A stretch of DNA of 64,000 bases. It comes from Armatimonadota bacterium (GTDB lineage: Bacteria > Armatimonadota > DTGP01 > JAKQQT01). The notes under the pieces are model-generated. The model had not been told where the DNA came from and made no database searches. It worked only from the letters and a program-made list of their open reading frames with translations. Positions 52,883 through 60,830 of the stretch are shown here, in pieces (position 1 is the first letter of the stretch; each line of letters starts with the position of its first letter). The DNA lies in assembly GCA_036504095.1 (NCBI GenBank), contig DASXVS010000013.1:24966-88965 (forward strand). Direction: 5' to 3'. A program made the position numbers and the translations under genes.

Positions 52883-53095
52883 CTAGCGGCCGGGACGCTC
52901 AAGGGCTTTCCAGGCGAAGATGCCGGCCCACGCGGCGAACAGAGCCCCGGTCCGGAACCATGCGAGCGATTGCTCCCATGCCCGCGCGTGCGGATTGAGC
53001 GGAACAATGGCCGTGCCGAACCAGAAGATGAACCAGAGCGCCGACCAGATGAGGCAGAGAAACCGCACCCAACGGCGTTTGTGTCCGCTCCCCAT
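52883..53095 (-). CDS. Small two-helix membrane protein
   Basis: The 70-residue product has a basic start (MGSGHKRRWVR) and two hydrophobic helices: FLCLIWSALWFIFWFGTAIV and LAWFRTGALFAAWAGIFAW, with Pro-Arg in the loop. No family is recognised. The frame is open to 53176, but that part runs through the DnaA-box-like repeats, so the ATG at 53095 is preferred; its ribosome binding site is weak (GGGTG). Confidence 0.55.
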   Translation of the reverse strand: MGSGHKRRWVRFLCLIWSALWFIFWFGTAIVPLNPHARAWEQSLAWFRTGALFAAWAGIFAWKALERPGR

Positions 53096-53110
53096 CACCC
53101 GCCCGAGCCC

Positions 53111-53239
53111 TGTGGATAAGCGCTGTGGATAACCTGGTGAAACCCGGTTGACGCTGTGGATACCGGCGACGCGCACGCTCGAAGGGGCGCTGGAACGGCC
53201 GGCGTTACGGGCACGCCGCTTATGATGCGGTTTTCCACA
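53111..53239. promoter_or_regulatory. Cluster of DnaA-box-like sites
   Basis: TGTGGATAA, the reverse complement of the consensus TTATCCACA, occurs exactly at 53111-53119 and 53124-53132, with one change at 53155-53163 (TGTGGATAC), and in the other orientation TTTTCCACA at 53231-53239. The first three are in a gene-free spacer. No AT-rich unwinding region or dnaA gene is seen, so an origin is not established. Confidence 0.6.
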
Positions 53240-54419
53240 GGCCCCTCGCAGCGTAACAGGCGACTCCGAGTATGGCGGCGGCGCCCACCGATCGCCATGC
53301 GGACGGAGGCATGAGGGCCAGCATCAGGACGATCGCGCCCGCCAGCCACGCCCACCCCCGGGAAGCCAGGCGGGCCAGGTAGGAGACCAGGACCGCGCCG
53401 GACGCGAACTCAATCAGCCCTTCCAGCGACGCCACTCGCGAGGCCCCTATCGCGATCGCCGACGCCGCCAGCGCCGCGGCCCAGGGTGCGTCGCCGCTTC
53501 CCGACGCAACCCCCAATGCCCGCGGCAACTGCCCCAGCCTGGCCAGAGAAGCGATGGATTCGGCGGCCTCGGACAGCAGCCGGTGGATGGCCACCGCGCA
53601 ACAAACCGAGGCGCCGACGGAGAGGCCCCAGAGAGCGATCGGCTGCCCGGTCGCCGCGGCGATGCTGAGGAGTGGGGCGTGGTCGACCGACCTCGCAAAG
53701 AGACGGTGGGTGGTGAACGCCGAACCGCCGACGCCGACAGAGACGGCCGTGACGATGAGGGCGATGACGGCCATCAGCGCCGCGCCTAGCAGAGCGGCGC
53801 GCGGAATGCTCTGCCGGGGGCGAACGATGACGCCCGACAGGCAAAGGGGATACTCCAGTCCGCCGAACAGGAAGAAAAGGAGGCCCGCGCCGGGCAGCAC
53901 GGCGGCCCAGCCGTGCGGGGCGAATGGAACGAAGCCCGAACGCGTCGCCAGGGGCGCCGCGAGCCCCACGTAGAACCCGATACCGACCACTGCCGCACCC
54001 GTTGCGATGGAGACAGCGGACGGCGAGGAAGCCACGCCGAGCATCACCGCCGCGCCCGCCAGAAGCAGGGCAGCGCCTGCGACAACACTGTGCGTGGCGT
54101 CGGTTCCGCGCGGCAGCAGATAAGCCGAAAGAACGCCGGCCAGGGCGGAAGCCGCGGCAATCCTGGCGACGGCGCCCATCCACCACGGCACGAAACTGGA
54201 GAACGGCGCGCCGGAACGGTCCGGCGAGACCGCCAGTCGGGCGAGGCCCAGGGCGAGCGCCGCGGCCAGGAGGAGCGAGATCAACGCCGCCGGCCCCACC
54301 GCGTCCACGGCCATCGCCGGCAGGAGGAAGACGCCACCGGCGAGAAGCCCCCCGAGGCCCGGGAGGATAGCGTCGATGAACGGCACGTTGTTTTCGGTAT
54401 GAGGGTGTTCGGAAGGCAT
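53220..54419 (-). CDS. APC-superfamily-like permease
   Basis: The 399-residue product has about 10-12 membrane helices. The first, PFIDAILPGLGGLLAGGVFLLPAMAVDAVG, resembles the unwound first helix of amino acid permeases (G-x-G-x-x-F). GGLEYPLCLSGVIVRPRQSIPRAAL resembles the region after helix 6 in the APC family (E.....E.k.P....PrA). The sequence is very Ala/Gly-rich and the substrate is unknown. The ATG at 54419 has no good upstream site. Its last codons contain a DnaA-box-like element. Confidence 0.7.
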   Translation of the reverse strand: MPSEHPHTENNVPFIDAILPGLGGLLAGGVFLLPAMAVDAVGPAALISLLLAAALALGLARLAVSPDRSGAPFSSFVPWWMGAVARIAAASALAGVLSAYLLPRGTDATHSVVAGAALLLAGAAVMLGVASSPSAVSIATGAAVVGIGFYVGLAAPLATRSGFVPFAPHGWAAVLPGAGLLFFLFGGLEYPLCLSGVIVRPRQSIPRAALLGAALMAVIALIVTAVSVGVGGSAFTTHRLFARSVDHAPLLSIAAATGQPIALWGLSVGASVCCAVAIHRLLSEAAESIASLARLGQLPRALGVASGSGDAPWAAALAASAIAIGASRVASLEGLIEFASGAVLVSYLARLASRGWAWLAGAIVLMLALMPPSAWRSVGAAAILGVACYAARGLWKTAS

Positions 54420-54771
54420 TCTGGACTCGTGGCGGCCGTTCAGGGCGATGGGCGCCTAGAAAGAGGATAGCGCCCCGGGGGAGTTGGGGGATAGCCGGGG
54501 GGTTGGGCTGAGGTGATAGGGCTGAGGGCTAATGAAGCACCAGGTCAATGAGTGAATGAGTCAATAGGCGAACCGACACTTTTCATCTTCTTATATCACT
54601 TGGGTGGCCGGTAATTACTGGGCAGGCTAGAATAGACCCCATTACTTTGCGTCATTAATAGTACGCCCGCTCTTCGCCTCCGTATGGGCGGGCGAGTTCA
54701 TTCACGGTACGCGACGCGCAGCTTGGCAGCCCTCGCGGCGTCCGGCGGCGTGTTAAGGAGAGTCGGAGAAA
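54420..54771. other. 352-base spacer before the large protease gene
   Basis: No gene is seen. From 54483 to 54532 there is a 7-base-period array, with GGGCTGA at 54505-54511 and 54519-54525. An AT-richer segment follows (54570-54660). CGCCCGC (54664-54670) and GCGGGCG (54688-54694) form a hairpin that would lie in the leader of the 54772 gene. Confidence 0.6.
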
Positions 54772-57700
54772 ATGCAGTATACAGCCCTTCTAGCCCGCGC
54801 ACTTGCCGTGGCCGTGGTGATCGCGGTTCCGGCCGGCGCGGTTGTGATCGATTTCGAGGACCTCGGCACCGGCCCCACGTCGGTGCAGGTCACCAACCAG
54901 TACGCATCGTTAGGCGTTATTTTCAGCAACGCCACGGATATCAATTTCGATACGGGCCAGATCCAGATCCCCGGGTTTGCGCATTCCGGGATCAGGGCGG
55001 TGGAACCGTGCTTTGCGGCGGAGTTTTGCAACAGTCCCATGTCGATCAGTTTTACGGCCGGACAGGCGCGCGTGAAGGCGTGGGTGGGGCTGGATTTCAG
55101 CTCGACCCAATCGACGACAATCGAAATGGCCGGTTACGACGCAGGCGGTTCGAAGGTCACGTCCACCACCGTTACTTTCCCGGCGAAGACCAGCCCGACG
55201 CTGATCCGGACCCCGATGGAGATCGGGCGGTTCGCCGCGGACATATGGCGGGTGGACATCGGGGTGGCGCCCGTTGGGATCGGGTACAACAACGGCATCG
55301 GCATCGACGACATCGAGTTCGACACCATCGGCCCGCCGCCGCCGTGTCCCGCCGTGAATCCCCCCTCAGTGGGCATCGTCCAGCCGGCAAGCGGCCTTGT
55401 GACGCGCTGTAACCGGTTCCTCTTTCAGGACAACGTCATCACCGGGGATCCGTTCGCGAGGCGCACGATCATGGTGCATGGCCCCTCCATGGGCCAGCTC
55501 ACGCAATGGACAACTCCGGTTTCCTCCGGGGTCAGCGCCGTGACATGGCTGTACGGCTCGCTCTTCCCGGGACTGAACACAGTGACCGATCGGATCGAGG
55601 ACTGCAAGGGTTTCGCGGAGAAGTCGGCCACCGTGGAATACGACCCCATCCCCGATGGCACGCGCATCGTTGTTGACGGATTCGAGCCGACGCAGGCGGT
55701 ACAGACGGTGCCGAACACGGTTCCGCTGATCGTGGACAAGCGTACCGTGGTGCGCGTTTACCTCCACCTGGAGGGGCCGCTCACCACGCTTCCCGGGCTA
55801 TCGGGGTCGCTCTCCGCGTACCTGCCGAGTTCGTTCGGGGATTTCTACCTCGGAGCGGGGATACCGCCCTACAGCGTTCAATCGCTCAACACGGTGACCG
55901 CCACGCAGTCGACGGACCTGCAGGCGGCGAGGAAGAGCATCAACGCGTCGCTCAATTTCGAGGTGCCGGCGAGTTGGACGGAGAACCCGAAAGTCCATTT
56001 CCAGCTCAGCGGGATATGGGTTGACGGCTGTGACACGCGCCTCGAGGTTGACGGGGGGAACAACACGCTGGCATACGGGAATTATCTGTACAATACATTT
56101 ACTCCAGCGCCTCCCGTGCGGGTCCGCCTCTTTGCGGTTCCCTACCAGACCACCAGCGGTGGCACAGTGTTCACGCCGCGCGACCTGGACTTCAATTTCC
56201 TGGAATCGTGGCTGCGGCGCGCCTACCCGACCGCCGAGGTCATCAGCAGCAGATCGACGCTTTCCACGCGGACGGGCACCCCGGATGGGTCCTTCAGCGC
56301 CGACGACATCAATTCACAGCTGCAGGACACGCGGAGCATGGAGGTCTCCAGCGGCAGCGTGGATGACAGGACGCACTACTACGGGATGGTCGCGGACGGC
56401 GGCGGATTCATGCGCGGCAAGGCGGACGACATCCCCGGTTGGGTGGCATCCGGTCCGACCGGCAATCGTTATTTCGGGTGGGACACGGACGGCACGTATG
56501 GCGACTGGTACGGGGGGCACGAACTGGGGCATACGTTCGGCCGATTCCACGCCGAGTATTGCGGTGCGCAGGCCTGTTTCACCTTCATCTGGACGTTCTG
56601 CCCGGGCGGGTACGTCCCGTACCCGTTCTTCAGCGGCCTGCTGGCCAGTGACTGGACGTATGGCAACTACGGTTTCGACGTAGGGGATCCGGGCCTCAAG
56701 CTGCCCCGCGCGGTGTACCGCCCCGATGTGTACCACGACGTGATGACGTACTGCGATTACGAGTGGGTTTCCGATTTCACCTACGAAGGGATAATGAGCC
56801 GGCTCCAGGCTGAGAATCCCAGCGGATTGCGGACCAGGCGGGCCCCGATCGCCGACGCCCTGATGGTGAGCGCCAAGATGAACCTGACGCAGGAGACGGC
56901 GCAACTGCGGCCGTTCTGGCGCATGCCCAACCTGGAGCCCACGCCGCGACCGGCGACGAGCCACTACAGCGTCCACCTGAAAGACATCGCCGATGCCGAC
57001 CTGGCGGTTTATCTCTTCTCTCCAAAGGTGGATTCGGAGGCCGTTGCGGGCGAGGATCTGAAGGCGTCGCTTTCGGAGGTCGTTCCGTGGGTATCGGGAA
57101 CGCACCGCATCGTGGTGATGCGGGACGGCGTTGAAATCGCATCGCGAACCGTGAGCGCCAATACTCCAATCGTACACGTCCTCAGCCCGAACGGCGGGGA
57201 GAACCTGAGCGGCGCGACGGCCGTCGTCACTTGGCAGGCTTCGGATGCGGATAATCAGCCGCTGACCTATGCGCTGCAATACAGCAAAGACGGCGGACTG
57301 TCGTGGCAGGTGGTTGACAGCGGTATCCAGACCACTTCTTACACGGTCAATCTCGACGAAATCCCCGGCAGCGCGAAGGCGTTGTTCCGGGTGTATGCGA
57401 CCGACGGTGTGAATACCGGCGTTGACTCATCGGACGCCGTGTTCACTGTGCGGACGAAGCCGCCGAAGGCGCTTATCATCTCCCCCGGCAATAATAACGC
57501 GTTCACGACCGCGGATACCATTACGTTCACCGGCAGCGCTTCGGACATCGAGGATGGCAGCTTATCCGGCGCCGCGCTGCAGTGGACATCGAACCTGCAA
57601 GGCGTGCTGGGGTCGGGCACTTCCATTTCGGACAGCCTGAAGCCCGGAACGCACGTCATCACGTTGACGGCGACCGACTCCGGAGGCGCGAGCGGCGTGG

Positions 57701-58920
57701 CGAGCATCAACCTGGTGGTTTCCGCAGCCGCGCCGATGCCCGAGCCCGGCCCCGACCGCTACGCCATCGTCGGAAGCAACGTTGCTCTTGACGGCAGCGC
57801 TTCAACCGGCGTTCCGGCGCTGACATACGCGTGGACGATGGTCTCCATGCCGGATGGCAGCACATCCGTGATCGCAAATCCGGGCACCGCGAGCCCGTCG
57901 TTCACGCCGGACAGGCCCGGAGCCTACGTGGTCCAACTGACGATCACCGACGGCACCGGCACCATTGCGGCCGCGCAGGTCACCATCCACGCCACGGATT
58001 CCGTCAGCGCCCTGCGCATCGCCGGAGGCCTCGCGACCTCTACGCCGGCGGATATGGCCGCGATGGACGTGGAGAGCGGCGGAATATCCGCGGGACACAT
58101 CGACATCGTGGACGCGGTCCGCCTGCTCAAGCGCGCATTGCTCGACACCGGCGGCGGAGGCGCCGTGACGGTGACCATCGCAAATCAACTCAGTTCGGTC
58201 CCGCTCGTCGGCCGCGGCTACGGGGTCCTGATCGACGACCCACGCCTGAACGGTTCACCCGATCGCCGTGTCCTGGCCTGCCACCAGTTCATCGGGGCTT
58301 ACAACACGCATCCCCTGGCCGTTGAGTACCTTCCGGCGGTTCAGAAATGGGCCGCCTTCAATGAAGATCACCATTCCACAATCTCCAGCGAAACCGCCAT
58401 CCTGCCGCTGGGGGAAAAGATCAATTATGCGTTCGGGCCAACCGTTGGCGCCGTGACGCGTTCCTCGGCAGGCGGACCGTTCCCGTGGGGCGTCTACCTG
58501 GACGATCCGCGGATCAATTACAGCCCGAACGCCATCGTGCTCTCGATGCATGACCGCATATCGAGCGCCGGTCAAACGCTGGGAGTTTGGTACAGCGGAT
58601 CGAAGTGGGTGGCAATCAACGAGGCGGGAGCGACAATACCGGGCACCGAACGCTACTTCTGGGTTGACGCCGCCGCTTCGGGAGGACGGATTGTCATGTC
58701 TCCCAGCACGGCCTATTCCAATTACGGTGTCTATCTCGACGACGCACGCATCAATGGTAACTCCGGCGCCATCGTACTGGCGCAGCACTCCGGATCCGGC
58801 TCGTACAATACGTCTCCCGTGGCCGTGTGGTACGACGGAGCAAGGTGGGTTGCCTACAACGACGATGTTACCCCGCTCGAAACCGGCGAAGCCATCAACT
58901 ACTACATCGTGACGCCGTGA
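54772..58920 (+). CDS. Large secreted multidomain zinc metalloprotease
   Basis: The 1382-residue product has a signal peptide (LLARALAVAVVIAVPAGA) and an N-terminal adhesion-like sandwich (VIDFEDLGTGPTSVQV...GIGIDDIEFDTIG). Around residue 583 is HELGHTFGRFH, an HExxHxxxxxH zinc site, in a roughly 400-residue protease region. Then come an Ig-like/fibronectin part (LSPNGGENLSGATAVVTW), two PKD- or cadherin-like domains (TADTITFTGSASDIEDGS; GPDRYAIVGSNVALDGSAS), the dockerin-like module (ALRIAGGL...HIDIVDAVRLLKRALL) and three repeats of about 75 residues with GVYLDDPRIN, HSGSGSYNTSPVAVWYDG and WVAYNDD patterns. GGAGAAA precedes the ATG. It probably acts on extracellular protein. Confidence 0.88.
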   Translation: MQYTALLARALAVAVVIAVPAGAVVIDFEDLGTGPTSVQVTNQYASLGVIFSNATDINFDTGQIQIPGFAHSGIRAVEPCFAAEFCNSPMSISFTAGQARVKAWVGLDFSSTQSTTIEMAGYDAGGSKVTSTTVTFPAKTSPTLIRTPMEIGRFAADIWRVDIGVAPVGIGYNNGIGIDDIEFDTIGPPPPCPAVNPPSVGIVQPASGLVTRCNRFLFQDNVITGDPFARRTIMVHGPSMGQLTQWTTPVSSGVSAVTWLYGSLFPGLNTVTDRIEDCKGFAEKSATVEYDPIPDGTRIVVDGFEPTQAVQTVPNTVPLIVDKRTVVRVYLHLEGPLTTLPGLSGSLSAYLPSSFGDFYLGAGIPPYSVQSLNTVTATQSTDLQAARKSINASLNFEVPASWTENPKVHFQLSGIWVDGCDTRLEVDGGNNTLAYGNYLYNTFTPAPPVRVRLFAVPYQTTSGGTVFTPRDLDFNFLESWLRRAYPTAEVISSRSTLSTRTGTPDGSFSADDINSQLQDTRSMEVSSGSVDDRTHYYGMVADGGGFMRGKADDIPGWVASGPTGNRYFGWDTDGTYGDWYGGHELGHTFGRFHAEYCGAQACFTFIWTFCPGGYVPYPFFSGLLASDWTYGNYGFDVGDPGLKLPRAVYRPDVYHDVMTYCDYEWVSDFTYEGIMSRLQAENPSGLRTRRAPIADALMVSAKMNLTQETAQLRPFWRMPNLEPTPRPATSHYSVHLKDIADADLAVYLFSPKVDSEAVAGEDLKASLSEVVPWVSGTHRIVVMRDGVEIASRTVSANTPIVHVLSPNGGENLSGATAVVTWQASDADNQPLTYALQYSKDGGLSWQVVDSGIQTTSYTVNLDEIPGSAKALFRVYATDGVNTGVDSSDAVFTVRTKPPKALIISPGNNNAFTTADTITFTGSASDIEDGSLSGAALQWTSNLQGVLGSGTSISDSLKPGTHVITLTATDSGGASGVASINLVVSAAAPMPEPGPDRYAIVGSNVALDGSASTGVPALTYAWTMVSMPDGSTSVIANPGTASPSFTPDRPGAYVVQLTITDGTGTIAAAQVTIHATDSVSALRIAGGLATSTPADMAAMDVESGGISAGHIDIVDAVRLLKRALLDTGGGGAVTVTIANQLSSVPLVGRGYGVLIDDPRLNGSPDRRVLACHQFIGAYNTHPLAVEYLPAVQKWAAFNEDHHSTISSETAILPLGEKINYAFGPTVGAVTRSSAGGPFPWGVYLDDPRINYSPNAIVLSMHDRISSAGQTLGVWYSGSKWVAINEAGATIPGTERYFWVDAAASGGRIVMSPSTAYSNYGVYLDDARINGNSGAIVLAQHSGSGSYNTSPVAVWYDGARWVAYNDDVTPLETGEAINYYIVTP

Positions 58921-58924
58921 TCGA

Positions 58925-59008
58925 GGAGGCAGGAGACAGGAGGCAGGGGGAAGGAGGCAGGATTCGGGATTCAGTTTCCGAATCCTGAACCCTGAACCCG
59001 GAACCCTG
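58925..59008. repeat. Twelve-unit heptamer array
   Basis: Seven units of the GGAGGCA/GGAGACA/GGATTCA type (58925-58973) are followed in the same 7-base phase by GTTTCCG, AATCCTG, AACCCTG, AACCCGG and AACCCTG. It fills the spacer between the convergent protease and small secreted protein genes. Confidence 0.85.
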
Positions 59009-59014
59009 ATTGAG

Positions 59015-59407
59015 CTACTTGGTGGCGGGCCGAACGTAGAGGCCCGCCACCTTGCTTTTGGCGTCCTGCGCCATCTGGCCTGTCATGCCGCCCTTCCGGA
59101 AGTGCATCTGGAAGATGGTGACATTGAAACCCTGGTTTTTCGTGGTGGTCACGATCTTAACCGATACGAGGGGGCCGAGGGGCGTGATGTACTGGCTCTT
59201 TGTGGCCTGAAGAACGTCGCGCGTGAGCGCGGCGGCCATTTCCGGCGTCAGGTCGTTCTTCAACGGCTTCGGATCGCCGGCCGTAACAGCGTTGACGGCG
59301 CGCTTCACTACAGGCGGCAACGGCTTCGCCGCGGCCCGCGGCGCGGCCAGTGAGGCGGCGGGCGCAAGCATCGCGGCCGCCAGGCAGACGGGCAGAATGA
59401 ATCTCAT
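59015..59407 (-). CDS. Small secreted protein of unknown function
   Basis: The 130-residue product has a signal peptide (MRFILPVCLAAAMLAPAASLA) and a compact mature domain: KRAVNAVTAGDPKPLKNDLTPEMAAALTRDVLQ, then strands YITPLGPLVSVKIVTTTKNQG and NVTIFQMHFRKGGM. A helix followed by curved strands would suit an NTF2-like fold, but this is shape only. AAAGGA lies eight bases before the ATG. It is the last gene of a same-strand run with three paralogues upstream. Confidence 0.72.
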   Translation of the reverse strand: MRFILPVCLAAAMLAPAASLAAPRAAAKPLPPVVKRAVNAVTAGDPKPLKNDLTPEMAAALTRDVLQATKSQYITPLGPLVSVKIVTTTKNQGFNVTIFQMHFRKGGMTGQMAQDAKSKVAGLYVRPATK

Positions 59408-59482
59408 CAGTGCAGTCCTTTCAGGCAGCCGGTGTTAGCGCCGGTCGCCACGGTGATGTACGAAGCGCGGGCTTGCGTGGTT

Positions 59483-60787
59483 TCACGGCTGGGGCGGGTA
59501 TCGCAATGTGTTGGCCCGGCGCATCTTGGCCACTGTTTTCGCATCCTCGCCTGCGACGTTCGGTTGGGCAGAGAGGACGAAGCCGGCGCCGTCCAGCCGG
59601 TATTCGAGCGGCTTGCCGGTGTACGGGTCCATCAGTGGTGAACGTGAAGCAGCAGCGAGCGTTTCGGGCCAGCGCCCGTGTGTGCCGCGGTATGCCATCA
59701 CATCCGCCATGCCGAGCGTGAGGGCGCGGCGGGCCATCGAACGCGTTTCGCTCCCAATGGCGCCTGCAAAGACCGGCGTCAGGATGTAGGTCATCATGTA
59801 GGTTGGGCGCTTCCCGCCCGATTGCTCTATTTCGGCTTGCACTGCGGCCACAGCGGCCTCGCGGCCTGAGGCGGGAGTGCCGGCCGCAAGAACGATGCGC
59901 GTCATCCAGTGAAGGTAGACCGCTTCGGACGGATCCAGAAAGAGCCACTGAAAGCCGTTGGACCGCTTGCGTCCCGCCGGCTTCCATGGCGCCGGCGCCG
60001 GTGCGGAGAGCGCGCGAATATCCGCGGCGGAAGTCATCTGTCGCATAGCGTTAAGGCCGTACAGGGTCTCGCACCGCAGGCACTGCAGCAAGTCGCGGTG
60101 CGGATCGTAGGCGTCGATTTCCCGGCGCACGGCAGACGCCACGGACGCGTTCGGACCCGCCACTGCGAGGATGTCCTGGAAGCCGGACAGCGTGAGGCCG
60201 TCACACGCGATGCTGACGAGATGGCCGATGAGGATCGGCTCCTCCGCCGCATGCGCAGCGAATCGGAAACCGAGCGCCTGGTTCCTGACCGCGTCCGCAT
60301 AGCGCCCCTCGCGGGCCATCAGTACGCTCTCCCAGCGAATCCACTTGGCCCCCTCCCGCATCTGCGCGAACTGCGGGAACAGCGCATCCATGTTCCATTC
60401 GTGCGGAAAGTACGCGTGCGGCTTCGCGGCGGCGGCATGCACGAGGCGCCCGACGTCCGGCCGGGACTCGAGAAGGGCTTTCAGGGCGCGGGCCTGCCGA
60501 TCGTCCATCAGGGCGAGCGAAGTGCTCTTCGTCGCGGCGTCGAAGGACCTGGTGTCGAAACGCCGGCGCTCTTCCAGGGCGATCATGCCCTTGTACTCGC
60601 TCGCGGCGTTCTCGGAGGCCGGCGGCACGGGGATATGCAGGTCGGCGTCGGTCAGCGGAATTCCGGCGGCGCGGGCGGCGTTGCGCTCGGTTTCGAGATC
60701 GTAGGGGCGCATCCACCGGACGAGGCCGATGACGGCCAGCAAGAGGATTGCCAGCAGAGACAGCAGTACGATTTTCCAGCGTTGCAA
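59483..60787 (-). CDS. Membrane-anchored protein, tandem paralogue A
   Basis: The 434-residue product starts QRWKIVLLSLLAILLLAVIG, one N-terminal membrane anchor, followed by WMRPYDLETER, which is shared with the next two genes. The rest is mainly helical, with RARALKALLESRPDVGRLVHAAAA, GRYADAVRNQALGFRFA and a C-terminal block MADVMAYRGTHGRWPETLAAA and DPYTGKPLEYR that resembles the end of many Armatimonadota/Planctomycete envelope proteins. The start codon is TTG: paralogue B has ATG at the same place and the same GGAGTCATACG upstream. Family and function are not known. Confidence 0.82.
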   Translation of the reverse strand: MQRWKIVLLSLLAILLLAVIGLVRWMRPYDLETERNAARAAGIPLTDADLHIPVPPASENAASEYKGMIALEERRRFDTRSFDAATKSTSLALMDDRQARALKALLESRPDVGRLVHAAAAKPHAYFPHEWNMDALFPQFAQMREGAKWIRWESVLMAREGRYADAVRNQALGFRFAAHAAEEPILIGHLVSIACDGLTLSGFQDILAVAGPNASVASAVRREIDAYDPHRDLLQCLRCETLYGLNAMRQMTSAADIRALSAPAPAPWKPAGRKRSNGFQWLFLDPSEAVYLHWMTRIVLAAGTPASGREAAVAAVQAEIEQSGGKRPTYMMTYILTPVFAGAIGSETRSMARRALTLGMADVMAYRGTHGRWPETLAAASRSPLMDPYTGKPLEYRLDGAGFVLSAQPNVAGEDAKTVAKMRRANTLRYPPQP

Positions 60788-60830
60788 CGTATGACTCCTT
60801 CTGATTACGGCGCAGGAAACGGTTCCATCA

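Noticed and set aside
53111..53239. Chromosome origin
   Set aside because: DnaA-like boxes are present, but there is no AT-rich unwinding element and no dnaA, dnaN or gyrase gene; kept only as a cluster of sites.
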